Of a stretch of 64,000 nt of DNA, positions 36,323-44,923 are shown piece by piece. The stretch is from positions 186,001-250,000 of the forward strand of contig NZ_FZQA01000001.1 in assembly GCF_900199215.1 (NCBI RefSeq), written 5' to 3'. The notes beneath the pieces are model-generated. The model ran no database searches. It saw only the letters and a program-made list of their open reading frames with translations, and was not told the DNA's origin. Both the position numbers and the translations under genes were made by a program. Each line of letters begins with the position of its first letter. Within the stretch, counting starts at the first letter, position 1. Origin of the DNA: Amphiplicatus metriothermophilus. Its GTDB lineage: Bacteria > Pseudomonadota > Alphaproteobacteria > Caulobacterales > Parvularculaceae.

Positions 36323-38101
36323 TCAGCGCGCCCAGCCGCCGGCGCCGAGCTTCTGCGTCTGCGCGGGGGGCTCGTTCGGCGCGCCAGAGGGCAGCCAGCT
36401 CGGGTTGATCTCCGGCTTGCCGATGAGAAAACCCTGCAGATAGTCGACGCCGAGCCCCTTGAGCAGCATCGCGTCGGCTTCATTGTCGACCCATTCCGCC
36501 ACGGTCTTCATGCCGAAATTGCGCGCGAGGTCGAGCAGCGTGCGCACGAAGAGCTGGTTTTCGCTCGATGAGGCGACGCCCGTAACGAACGAGCCGTCGA
36601 TCTTCAGGATGTCGATGTCGAGGGCCTTCAGATTGCGGAACGAGGTGTAGCCGGCGCCGAAATCGTCGATCGCGAAGGATGAGCCGAGCTTCTTGACCTC
36701 GCTCACGAATTCGATCGAGGCGTCGATGGCGTCGATCACCTGGGTCTCGGTCAGCTCGACCGTGATGCGTTTGGCGAGCGCGGGATTGGCGCGCAGATGC
36801 GCCAGATAGCCCTCCGCCCAGACGGGATCCTTCACCGTCTCCATGGAGACGTTCACGGTGAGCTGAATGTGCGGACACACCGCGAGGGTGTTTGTGGCGA
36901 GTTCGAGAACGCGACGGTCGAGAAGATGCACGAGGCCGAGTCGCTCCGCAGCCGGAATGAAATCCGGGGCGCCGATCTCGCGCCCGTCCTCGCCGCGCAT
37001 GCGGATAAGGCATTCGAACTTCGCCGGCGCCTCGCCGAGATCGGATACGATCGGCTGGAAGGCGAGGCGCACGCGCCGTTCGTTGAGCGCGGTCAGAATG
37101 ACGTCCGACATATGGGTGTTGCGCCGGCGCATGCTGACCGTGTCCGTCTTTTCGGTGAAGGCGCTCCAGCTTGAACGCCCAAGGCGCTTGGCCTGATCGA
37201 GGGCGGCCTCGGCCCAAGCCATGACGGTCTGGCTGTCCTGTGCGTCCGCCGGCAGCGCCGCCGCGCCGATGCAGATCGAGGCGGCCACGCCCCCGCGCCG
37301 CGTGTCGATGACGCTTTCGCGGACCACGTTCATCAGCTTGATGCACGTTTCGCGCAGCGCCTCTTCGCACGCATCGACGATGAGGATTCCGAATTTCGTT
37401 CCTGCGACCCGTCCGATCTGATCGTCCGGGCCGAGCACGCTGGCCAGTCGTCCGGCGATCTCGACGATCACCTCGTCGGCCGCCTCGAAGCCGAAATCGG
37501 CGTTGACCGCGCCCAGATCGTCGATCCCCGCAAGCAGGTATGCTCCCTTGCGGCCGGAGGCCTTGGCCGCCGCGAGCCAGGCGTCGATGCGCCGGCGCAG
37601 ATGGGGGCGGTTGAGCAGGCCGGTGAGTTCGTCGTTATGGGCGAGCCAGGCGAGCCGCTCCTCCCGGCGCTTCTGCGCCTCGATGGAGCGCACCACGCCG
37701 ATCAGCCGGCGATTCTCGCCCGCGCCGATCCAGCCGCCCCGCTCCTCGACCCAATGGCGTTCGCCGTCCTCGCGCCGCAACTGGATCTGGCAGACGTAGC
37801 TCGCCGCATCGCCGGCGAAAGCGGCGGCGCGTTCGGCGACGTCGCCGGAGAGGATCAGCGCTTCATATTCCTCGCGCGCGGAAGCCGGCGGCGCCGCGGC
37901 GCGGCCCAGAAGCCGCGCTGCAGCGCCCGGGTCCGCCCAGCGCAGCCTGTCCGCGACAGGGTCGAATTCGAACAGCGCCTGCAGCGTCGCGTCGCCCGCG
38001 CCGTCGTCCATATCGCCGCCGCCGGCGCGATCGCGACGGGCGGCGTCGGCTTCGACATTTTCGCCGGCGGCCTTAAGGCGCGCGTTAACGCTGAACGGCA
38101 T
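36323..38101 (-). CDS. PAS–GGDEF–EAL protein, degenerate cyclase, probable c-di-GMP phosphodiesterase
   Basis: A 592-residue signalling protein without membrane helices. A PAS-like sensor covers about residues 40–140. The GGDEF domain (~150–315) has AGTKF at 233–237 where an active cyclase needs GG(D/E)EF, so cyclase activity should be lost. The EAL domain (~330–575) has ECL at 363–365 for EAL, with its Glu kept. It also keeps NVSMET, ELTETQV, the metal-binding DDFGAGYTSF and KIDGSFV, so hydrolysis of c-di-GMP is likely. It converges on phaR with a 21-base gap. A later start at 38011 is possible. Confidence 0.9.
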   Translation of the reverse strand: MPFSVNARLKAAGENVEADAARRDRAGGGDMDDGAGDATLQALFEFDPVADRLRWADPGAAARLLGRAAAPPASAREEYEALILSGDVAERAAAFAGDAASYVCQIQLRREDGERHWVEERGGWIGAGENRRLIGVVRSIEAQKRREERLAWLAHNDELTGLLNRPHLRRRIDAWLAAAKASGRKGAYLLAGIDDLGAVNADFGFEAADEVIVEIAGRLASVLGPDDQIGRVAGTKFGILIVDACEEALRETCIKLMNVVRESVIDTRRGGVAASICIGAAALPADAQDSQTVMAWAEAALDQAKRLGRSSWSAFTEKTDTVSMRRRNTHMSDVILTALNERRVRLAFQPIVSDLGEAPAKFECLIRMRGEDGREIGAPDFIPAAERLGLVHLLDRRVLELATNTLAVCPHIQLTVNVSMETVKDPVWAEGYLAHLRANPALAKRITVELTETQVIDAIDASIEFVSEVKKLGSSFAIDDFGAGYTSFRNLKALDIDILKIDGSFVTGVASSSENQLFVRTLLDLARNFGMKTVAEWVDNEADAMLLKGLGVDYLQGFLIGKPEINPSWLPSGAPNEPPAQTQKLGAGGWAR

Positions 38102-38544
38102 GGAGCTTACTCGCGTGCTTACGGCGACACCGTAGCCGCCAGCCGTAAAAAAAACTGAAATGAAAATAACCCGCTGGCGCTGTCTGCCGGGCCGGCGTCT
38201 GACGCGGCAAGCATTTTGCTCCCGGTCAGGAGCGATGAAAGGATTTGTTAACCTTCCCGCGCCGCGCCCCTCGCCGCCGTCGTCGGCCGCGCCGGCGTGC
38301 GCGCCGCGATCCGTCGTCCCTAGTTTCGAAAAGCCGTTTCCCGCATTTGCCGCGCGCGTTCGGCAAATGCGGGAAGCCGTTACGCTTCACGCGCAGGAGA
38401 TTCCCTGTCATCCGGATAACACGTCGCCGCTGACGCGGCTCGCCGCGCAGGCCTACCGCGCCTCGGCGGAGCTCGCGCGCGCGCGCCCTGCGCCGCGCCG
38501 TCTCGACGTCCTGCGCTGAAGCCGGCGCTCGGCCGCCGGCCCGG
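38102..38544. other. Intergenic stretch without a convincing gene
   Basis: This 443-base gap holds a strong hairpin (38338–38375). An open frame of 119 codons on the plus strand (38160–38519) is present, but it lacks a ribosome-binding site, shows no domain, and has an Arg/Pro/Ala-rich composition expected of chance reading in GC-rich DNA. Its last 30 residues (SPLTRLAAQAYRASAELARA) look somewhat protein-like, so a small gene cannot be fully excluded. I see no tRNA or other RNA structure. Confidence 0.4.
38331..38381. repeat. 15-bp perfect hairpin flanked by direct repeats
   Basis: TTCCCGCATTTGCCG (38338–38352) and its exact complement (38361–38375) enclose an 8-base loop. AAGCCGTT occurs on both sides, at 38331–38338 and 38374–38381, overlapping the stem ends. 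The form recalls a small REP-like palindromic unit. On the minus strand a short T-run follows, so it might also end transcription of the 147-residue gene. Confidence 0.6.
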
Positions 38545-38988
38545 TCAATTGAGCAGTCCCGACTTGTCGGCCACCGCAAGATCGCGCCGCGCGGTCACGG
38601 TCGTGACCACCAGGCCCGCCATCGGATCAAGGAAGGTCATCATCATGAAGATGAAGAAGGTCGAATTGCCGAACCCCTTCACCAGGATGAAGCACAGCAG
38701 CACGATCACGAACAACAGGAAGGACAGGAGGTGGTTGGCGATCGAGGCCGCTCCCGTCTTCGTCGATCGCACCAGCTCCACGAACAGAAACCCGACGCTC
38801 ACGAGAAGGAAAATGTCGCCCCCGCGAATCTCCCATCTGTCGCCGGAGACCAGCGGCAACGCCGCCACCAGCGCGTCGTACCAGGCGACCTCCTGCCCGC
38901 CCGCGCCCGACGCCGTGACGCCGGCGAGCGTGAGCCCCGCGTAAACCACGAAGCTGATCGTCAATAGCGGAAACATTTCGAGCTTCAT
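38545..38988 (-). CDS. Hypothetical four-helix membrane protein
   Basis: A 147-residue protein. Hydrophobic helices are visible at FPLLTISFVVYAGLTLAGV, DIFLLVSVGFLFVELV, LLSFLLFVIVLLCFILV and FFIFMMMTFLDPMAGLVVTTV. FVELVRSTKTGAASIANHLLS lies between helices 2 and 3 and looks conserved in style. I do not know a named family or function. The ATG at 38986–38988 has GAGGAG upstream. It lies between the GT2 gene and the signalling protein on the same strand. Confidence 0.75.
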   Translation of the reverse strand: MKLEMFPLLTISFVVYAGLTLAGVTASGAGGQEVAWYDALVAALPLVSGDRWEIRGGDIFLLVSVGFLFVELVRSTKTGAASIANHLLSFLLFVIVLLCFILVKGFGNSTFFIFMMMTFLDPMAGLVVTTVTARRDLAVADKSGLLN

Positions 38989-39054
38989 GCTCAAGGCTCC
39001 TCTCCCCTGCCGTCCCTCTTGCTCGGCGTTCACCATAACACAGCCGCCGACGGT

Positions 39055-39846
39055 CTAAAGCTCGGAAATCTCCCTCGGATCGCGGGCGCGGTCATTAAGC
39101 CACATCACGCCCGTCAGATCGCGAATCGCCACGGCGAGCCTCCCCAGATTGGTGTATTTCGATCTGCCGTGGACGCGCGGGCGGTGGCTCACTGCGGCGA
39201 ACTCGACCCCGAAGCCCTCGCGCCGCATCAGCGCCGGCAGGTAGCGGTGCATGTGGTCGAAAGCCGGCAGGCGCAAAAACGCCTCGCGCCAGAAGACCTT
39301 GAGCCCGCAGCCCGTATCGGCCGCTCCGTCCTTCAAAAGACGGACGCGCACGGCGTTGGCGAGCCGGGAAGCGATGCGTTTGGCCGCCGTGTCCTGACGG
39401 CGGCGGCGCTCGCCCGCGACCATGGCCAGCTCCGGAGGCGCGTCGGGCCGAACAAGCTGCGCGTAAAGCCCTGGAATATCGGCCGGATCGTTCTGGCCGT
39501 CCCCGTCGAGAGTGGCGATCGCTGGCGCGCGGGCGGCGAGAACGCCGGTGCGGATCGCCCGGCTCTGCCCGGCGTTGGCCGCGTGCGCGATGACGCGAAG
39601 CTGCGGCACGCGCGCCCTGGCGGCGAGAAGCGCCGCCCGCGTGCCGTCGCGCGAGCAGTCGTCGACCGCCACGATCTCATGCGAAACGCCGGCGAGCGCC
39701 GCGGCGATCTCCGCGACAAGCGCGGCCGCGACGCCTTCCTCGTCGAACATCGGCGCGACCACGCTCAACGCCGGGGCGCTTTCCCCCTCGGACGGCGGCC
39801 AGGCGAAAAAGGCGGCGGAAGCCGCGCTGGGCGGACGTTCGCTCAT
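39055..39846 (-). CDS. GT2-family glycosyltransferase (dolichol-phosphate-sugar-synthase-like)
   Basis: A 263-residue cytosolic GT-A transferase. The nucleotide-sugar motifs are SVVAPMFDEEG, VDDCSRDGT and LDGDGQNDPADIPGL (the DxD-like metal site), with GCGLKVFWREAF and MHRYLPALMRREG further on. This arrangement is typical of enzymes that load a sugar onto a polyprenyl phosphate (as ArnC and DPM1 do). It lacks C-terminal membrane helices. It is divergent from two ArnT-like transferases, which would use such lipid-linked sugars. It could also initiate another glycan. Confidence 0.9.
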   Translation of the reverse strand: MSERPPSAASAAFFAWPPSEGESAPALSVVAPMFDEEGVAAALVAEIAAALAGVSHEIVAVDDCSRDGTRAALLAARARVPQLRVIAHAANAGQSRAIRTGVLAARAPAIATLDGDGQNDPADIPGLYAQLVRPDAPPELAMVAGERRRRQDTAAKRIASRLANAVRVRLLKDGAADTGCGLKVFWREAFLRLPAFDHMHRYLPALMRREGFGVEFAAVSHRPRVHGRSKYTNLGRLAVAIRDLTGVMWLNDRARDPREISEL

Positions 39847-39961
39847 CGTCTGGACTAATTCGCAGAATTTGCGGCGAATACAACCGGCGGTCCGCTTTGC
39901 CGGGCGCGCGCGCGCGGCTACTCATTGGGGCTGGGAAGGACGACCGCCGTCGAGGGAATCG

Positions 39962-41641
39962 ATGCCGACGAGGACCGCTCAAACGCTGACGGGGGACGCG
40001 TTTCGCCTTTGCGTCGTCGCCTTCTTCGCCGCGGTCGTCGCCTTCGCCGGCCTGCGCACGCTGCCGCCGCTAGACCGCGACGAGGCGCGCTTCGCGCAGG
40101 CCACGGCGCAGATGCTCGAGACCGGCGACTTCGTCACGATCCGCTTTCAGGACGACGAGCGCAACAAGAAGCCGGCCGGAATTCACTGGCTGCAGGCCGC
40201 CTCGGTAAGCGTCTTCTCGACGCCCGAGGCGCGGGAGATTTGGGCGTATCGCCTGCCTTCCATGCTCGGCGCCGTTCTCGCGGCCGTCTTCACCTATCTC
40301 GCCGGCGCGCGGCTTTACGGGCCCGCGACCGGCTTTCTCGGCGCGCTCCTCCTCGCCGCCGCCCCGCTGTCCGCCGGAGAGGCGACCATCGCCAAGACCG
40401 ACGCGGCCCTGCTCGCCGCGATCGTCGCCGCGCAGTGCGCGCTCGTTCATGTCTTCGGCGCCTGGAAGGACCGTCAGCTTGCGGACGGCGCGGCGCGGCG
40501 GGTCTGGCCGCTCGTCTTCTGGATCGCCCTCGGCGCGAGCGCGCTATTGAAAGGACCGATCGGGCCGATGATCGTCGGCTTCACCGGCGCGGCGCTGTTC
40601 GCCCGCTGGCCGCGACTTGAGTGGATCCGCGCGCTGCGCCCCGGCGTCGGACTTGCGATCCTTGCGCTGATGATCGGGCCGTGGGCCGTCGCTATCGGCC
40701 ATGCGACCGAGGGCCGCTTCTACGCCGAAGCGATGGGCGGAGACATGCTGGGCAAGGTCGGGACCGCGCAGGAAAGCCACGGCGGCCCGCCCGGCTATCA
40801 CCTCGCGCTCGTCTGGTTGCTGTTCTGGCCTGGCGCGGCCCTGCTGATCCCGGCGACGCTTCTCGCGGTCGCGACGCGCAGGGCCTGGCCGGCCTGGCTG
40901 CTGATCGGCTGGATCGCGCCGGCCTGGCTCGTTTTCGAGCTCGCCGCGACGAAGCTGCCCCATTACGCGCTGCCGCTTTACCCGGCGCTTGCGATCCTCG
41001 CCGCGCGGGCGGCGAGCCTCGGCGCGGGCCGGCGCCGGCCGATCGCGCGGCGCGCAGGCGCGATCGTCTACGGCGCGGTCGGGCTCGCCTTCGCCGCCTG
41101 CGTCGCCGTCTTGCCTTTCCTTTTCGGCGCGACTGGGCCGAACCCTTTCGTGCTCTTTTCGGCCGCCGCCATCGCGCTCGCAAGCCTTTACGCCGCATCG
41201 CTGTTCTGGCGCGGGCGCTGCCTGGCGGGCGCCTATGCGGCGTGCCTTCTCGGCGTTTTTCTCGCCTGGACCGTGCTGGACGGCGCGCTGCCCCAGCTCG
41301 ACCGGCTGAAGGTCTCCCCGAACATTTCCGCAGCCCTCGACGAAGCGGATCGCCATCCCTTGCGCGACGGCGCGCCGCCCGTCGCGCTTGCCGGCTATTA
41401 CGAGCCCTCGGCGGTGTTCCTGCTCGGCACGCGCACGCGCCTGACGGACGGCGCCGGCGCGGCGGGTCATCTGTTCGAAACGCCCGGCGCGGCGGCCGTC
41501 GTCGAAGACGCGCAGGCGGACGAATTTCATGAAACGGTCAAAAAGGCCGGCGTTAATGCGCGCGCCCTTGCGGTCGTCGAGGGGCTCAATTACTCAAACG
41601 GGCGAACCGTCCGGCTGACGATCTACGTTATCGAGTCGTAG
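39962..41641 (+). CDS. ArnT-like GT39/GT83 membrane glycosyltransferase
   Basis: A 559-residue multi-pass protein of the PMT/ArnT superfamily that moves a sugar from a polyprenyl phosphate to an acceptor in the periplasm. The first periplasmic loop has the DxDE-type catalytic sequence LDRDEARFAQATAQMLETGD, followed by KKPAGIHWLQAASV, which is the ArnT-like pattern. About ten to twelve helices and a C-terminal periplasmic domain (VALAGYYEPSAVFLLG) follow. The start at 39962 is chosen because the upstream 150 codons are read from the neighbouring gene's complement. The acceptor (lipid A or other glycan) is unknown. Confidence 0.88.
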   Translation: MPTRTAQTLTGDAFRLCVVAFFAAVVAFAGLRTLPPLDRDEARFAQATAQMLETGDFVTIRFQDDERNKKPAGIHWLQAASVSVFSTPEAREIWAYRLPSMLGAVLAAVFTYLAGARLYGPATGFLGALLLAAAPLSAGEATIAKTDAALLAAIVAAQCALVHVFGAWKDRQLADGAARRVWPLVFWIALGASALLKGPIGPMIVGFTGAALFARWPRLEWIRALRPGVGLAILALMIGPWAVAIGHATEGRFYAEAMGGDMLGKVGTAQESHGGPPGYHLALVWLLFWPGAALLIPATLLAVATRRAWPAWLLIGWIAPAWLVFELAATKLPHYALPLYPALAILAARAASLGAGRRRPIARRAGAIVYGAVGLAFAACVAVLPFLFGATGPNPFVLFSAAAIALASLYAASLFWRGRCLAGAYAACLLGVFLAWTVLDGALPQLDRLKVSPNISAALDEADRHPLRDGAPPVALAGYYEPSAVFLLGTRTRLTDGAGAAGHLFETPGAAAVVEDAQADEFHETVKKAGVNARALAVVEGLNYSNGRTVRLTIYVIES

Positions 41642-41668
41642 CGAATCTTCCAGGATCGAGGCGCGCGC

Positions 41669-43162
41669 ATGTCGACATCGTTGAGCAGCTGGCGCGCGCG
41701 TCCCGTGCTGAGCTTCTCCATCTTCGCCCTCGCGCTCACGGCCGCGCGTCTCGCCGCTCTGTTCGTATCCGAAGCGAATCTCGGTCCCGACGAGGCGCAA
41801 TACTGGGTATGGAGCGGCGAACCCGCCCTGGGCTACTACTCGAAGCCGCCCTTCATCGCCTGGACGATCGCCGCCTCCACGGCGCTTTTCGGAAACGCAG
41901 AATGGGCCGTGCGGCTCGCCGCGCCGTTCTTTCATCTGGGCGCGGCGTATTTTCTCTTCGCGCTCGCGCGCCGGCTCTATGACGACGCCGTCGGATTCTG
42001 GACAGGCGTCGGCTGGCTCACGCTGCCGGGCGTATCGCTGTCTTCGATGCTCATCACCACCGACGCCCCCCTTCTGTTCTTCTGGGCGGCGGCGCTTTAC
42101 TGCTTTTTCAGGCTGATCGAGCGCGCAAACGGCGGCGCCCGTTCCCCAAGCGCTCTTTTCTGGGCCGTCGCGCTCGGCGCGAGCGTCGGCTTCGGCCTGC
42201 TTTCCAAATACGCCATGATCTATTTCCCGCTGGGCGCGGCGCTCGCCGTTCTCGTCTCGACGCAGGCGCGCAAGGGCCTCGCCATGCGCGACGCGGCGAT
42301 TGCGGCGCTCGTCGCAGGCGCGATCGTCGCGCCCAATCTGGCGTGGAACGCCGCGCATGAGTTCCACACCCTCTCGCATACCGCCGCCAACGCGAATTGG
42401 GGCGGGTCGATGTTCCACCCTGCCAAACTGTTCGAATTTCTCGGCGCGCAGGCGGGCGTGTTCGGGCCGATCCCGATCCTGCTGCTCATATGGGGGCTGG
42501 CGCGCCTGCCGCGCCGGCTGGCCGCGGCGGGCGAGGCCCGCGGCCGAGACCTTGCGCTTCTCGCGCTCGCCGCGCCGCCGCTCGCGATCGTCAGCATGCA
42601 GGCTTTCGTCTCTCGCGCGCACGCGAACTGGGCGGCGGCGGCCTATCCGGCCGCGCTCGTATTGGTCACGGCCTGGGCGTTCCGGGCGCGAATCGGCGCG
42701 GCGATTCGCGCAAGCGTCGGCCTTAATCTCGTCGCCTGCCTCGTCTTTCTCGCCGGCCTCGCCAATTTCGCGCTCGTCGACGCGCTGGGTCTGTCCGGCG
42801 CCGTAAAGCCCGTGCGCGGCTGGGCGCCGCAGGGCGCGGCTGTCGCGGCGGCGGCCGAAGGCTTCGACGCCGTTCTGGTCGACGACCGCGAGCTTATGGG
42901 CGCGCTGCTCTATTACGCGCGCGGCGGTCCGCCCGTCGTCGCCCTCGATTCGAACAGGCGGGTCGATCATCACTACGAAGCCTTCATGGCCTTCGATCCC
43001 GAGCGGCAGAAGCGCGTGCTCTTCGTATCGGAGCGCAACGATCTCACGCCCGTGCAAGGACGGTTCGGCGGAATCGCGCCGGCGGGCGAAATCACGGCGG
43101 ATTTGTCTCCCGGCCGGCGGCGCACGCTTTATCTTTTCGCGCTGTCCGACCCCGCCGAGTGA
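41669..43162 (+). CDS. Second GT39-family membrane glycosyltransferase
   Basis: A 497-residue multi-pass protein of the same superfamily. The catalytic loop is NLGPDEAQYWVWSGEPALGYYSKPPFIAWTIA (shown here in part: PDEAQYW with YYSKPP). The C-terminal soluble part has DDRELMGALLYYARGG. It is 27 bases downstream of the ArnT-like gene and so probably in one operon with it. The two are distinct sequences rather than a recent duplication, which suggests two sequential sugar transfers or two acceptors. Confidence 0.87.
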   Translation: MSTSLSSWRARPVLSFSIFALALTAARLAALFVSEANLGPDEAQYWVWSGEPALGYYSKPPFIAWTIAASTALFGNAEWAVRLAAPFFHLGAAYFLFALARRLYDDAVGFWTGVGWLTLPGVSLSSMLITTDAPLLFFWAAALYCFFRLIERANGGARSPSALFWAVALGASVGFGLLSKYAMIYFPLGAALAVLVSTQARKGLAMRDAAIAALVAGAIVAPNLAWNAAHEFHTLSHTAANANWGGSMFHPAKLFEFLGAQAGVFGPIPILLLIWGLARLPRRLAAAGEARGRDLALLALAAPPLAIVSMQAFVSRAHANWAAAAYPAALVLVTAWAFRARIGAAIRASVGLNLVACLVFLAGLANFALVDALGLSGAVKPVRGWAPQGAAVAAAAEGFDAVLVDDRELMGALLYYARGGPPVVALDSNRRVDHHYEAFMAFDPERQKRVLFVSERNDLTPVQGRFGGIAPAGEITADLSPGRRRTLYLFALSDPAE

Positions 43163-43192
43163 TTCCGCCGCATTCGGGGCGTTCATGACAGT

Positions 43193-44305
43193 ATGGGAAT
43201 TCCGCGCTACATCGGCGCCATGATCGAAACCGTCCCCGACGTCGAGCCGGCGCGCCTCGCGCGGTTCGACGCGATCATCGACGCGCGCTCGCCCGGCGAA
43301 TACGCCGAGGACCATATTCCCGGCGCGATCAACCTCCCGGCGCTCGACGACGCCGAGCGCGCCGCGATCGGGACGATCTACGTCCGCCGCTCGAAATTCG
43401 AGGCGCGCCGGCGCGGCGCCGCGCTGGTTGCGCGCAACATCGCGCGCCATATCGAGACCGCCCTCGCCGACAAGCCGCGCCAGTGGCGCCCGCTCATCTA
43501 TTGCTGGCGCGGCGGCCAGCGTTCGGCCGCGATGGCGACGGTGCTCGCGCAGGTCGGCTGGCGCGTCGGCGTCTTGCAGGGCGGCTACAAGACCTGGCGC
43601 CGCGCAGTCGTGGAGACATTGCGCCTGTCGGAGGCGCCGATCGGCGTTCTCCTCCTTGACGGCCAGACGGGCGCCGCGAAGTCGCGCATTCTCGAACGCC
43701 TCGCCGCGCTCGACGTCCAGACGCTCGATCTCGAAGCCCTCGCAGCCCATCGCGGCTCGGTTTTCGGCGGGTGGGCAGATCGTCCGCAGCCGGGACAGAA
43801 AATGTTCGAGTCGCTTCTCTTCCAGAACATAAGACGGCTCGATCCCGCGCGGCCGATCGTCGTCGAAGCTGAATCGAATCATATCGGACGCTGCGTCATT
43901 CCGCGCCGCCTGTGGCGGGCGATGCGCGCGGCCCCGCGCATCGAGGTCAAGGCGGATGCGGCGCTGCGCGCGCGCCATATCGCGGCCGCTTACGACGATC
44001 TCATCCGCGACAGGGAGGCCGTGCTCGCCGCGCTCGCGCGGCTTGCGCCGTTCCATGACAAGGCGCGCATCGAACGCTGGCGGACCATGGCGCAGGCGGA
44101 AGATTACGCCGCGCTCGCCGCCGAGCTGATGCGCGATCATTACGATCCGCTCTATGAGCGCGCGCGCAAGCGCCGCGAGGATAAGCCGCTCGCCGAGATC
44201 CGCCTCGACCGTCTCGATGCGGAAGATATCGACGCCGCGGCCCGAAGGATTAAAGACATCGCGGAGCGTTTCGCCGGCGCAGCGCGCGCGGCGCATAGCG
44301 CATAG
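43193..44305 (+). CDS. mnmH: tRNA 2-selenouridine synthase (MnmH/SelU)
   Basis: Replaces sulfur by selenium at the wobble 2-thiouridine and can also geranylate it. The 370 residues comprise a rhodanese domain with Cys104 in YCWRGGQRS and a P-loop domain with DGQTGAAKSRILERL (about 157–171), where the usual GxTGxGK(T/S) has Ala for one Gly. LDLEALAAHRGSVFGG and VEAESNHIGR are family blocks. An ATG at 43220 (MIETVPDVEP) is an alternative start, as neither has a good ribosome-binding site. selD, needed for selenophosphate, is not in this window. Confidence 0.92.
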   Translation: MGIPRYIGAMIETVPDVEPARLARFDAIIDARSPGEYAEDHIPGAINLPALDDAERAAIGTIYVRRSKFEARRRGAALVARNIARHIETALADKPRQWRPLIYCWRGGQRSAAMATVLAQVGWRVGVLQGGYKTWRRAVVETLRLSEAPIGVLLLDGQTGAAKSRILERLAALDVQTLDLEALAAHRGSVFGGWADRPQPGQKMFESLLFQNIRRLDPARPIVVEAESNHIGRCVIPRRLWRAMRAAPRIEVKADAALRARHIAAAYDDLIRDREAVLAALARLAPFHDKARIERWRTMAQAEDYAALAAELMRDHYDPLYERARKRREDKPLAEIRLDRLDAEDIDAAARRIKDIAERFAGAARAAHSA

Positions 44306-44339
44306 TTCGCCGCTCGGCGAATCGACGATGCGCGACGCG

Positions 44340-44852
44340 CTACATCGCGCCGATAAACGGCAGCCCGCGACTGCGGCCGCCGTCATCCATGCCGTAACCG
44401 ACAAGGAAATCGTCCGCGCCCGCCTCGAAGCCCACGTAATCCGCCTCGATGTCGGCGCTGCGCCCCGTGGCCTTGCGCACCAGCACGCACAGGCGCGCTT
44501 CGGCTGCGCCGCGATCTAGCGTCATGCGCCGCGCGAAATGCAGACTGCGGCCGGAATCGAGCACGTCGTCCACGATCAGCACCGAACGGCCTTCAAGATC
44601 GACGGTGAAGTCCTTGATGAGAGCGACCACTCCGCTCGAAGCGCGCGCGCCGCCATAGCTCGAAAGCTGGACGAAATCGACCCCCGGATCGAGCCCGCGC
44701 GCATGGAGCGCGCGCAACAGATCGGCCGCGAAAATGAAAGCGCCCGTGAGCACCGGCGCGAGCAGAAAATCCTTCGGCAGATCGCGCGCGATCGCGTCGG
44801 CGAGCGCCTCGATGCGCGCTTTCACCGCCGCCTCGCTGAACAAGATACGCAT
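44340..44852 (-). CDS. hpt: Hypoxanthine phosphoribosyltransferase
   Basis: Purine-salvage enzyme converting hypoxanthine or guanine to IMP or GMP. The 170 residues have the PRPP-binding motif VLIVDDVLDSGRSL (about residues 91–104), the flexible loop region SSYGGARASSG and the base-binding segment DYVGFEAGADDFLVGYGMD. It lies with its start facing away from mnmH. A 7-bp hairpin (44878–44900) and a TATAGG -10 candidate lie in its upstream region. Its location beside the zinc-ribbon gene and ftsE is a conserved alphaproteobacterial order. Confidence 0.94.
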   Translation of the reverse strand: MRILFSEAAVKARIEALADAIARDLPKDFLLAPVLTGAFIFAADLLRALHARGLDPGVDFVQLSSYGGARASSGVVALIKDFTVDLEGRSVLIVDDVLDSGRSLHFARRMTLDRGAAEARLCVLVRKATGRSADIEADYVGFEAGADDFLVGYGMDDGGRSRGLPFIGAM

Positions 44853-44923
44853 GATCCGACCCTTCCTTCGCGCCCGTGCGCCGCAAAATCCTGGCGGCGC
44901 CAGACCCTATAGAGGCGACCGCT

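Noticed and set aside
41594-44404. Open frame of 936 codons on the minus strand
   Set aside because: Antisense to the second GT39 gene and mnmH; low-complexity Arg/Glu-rich product without domains.
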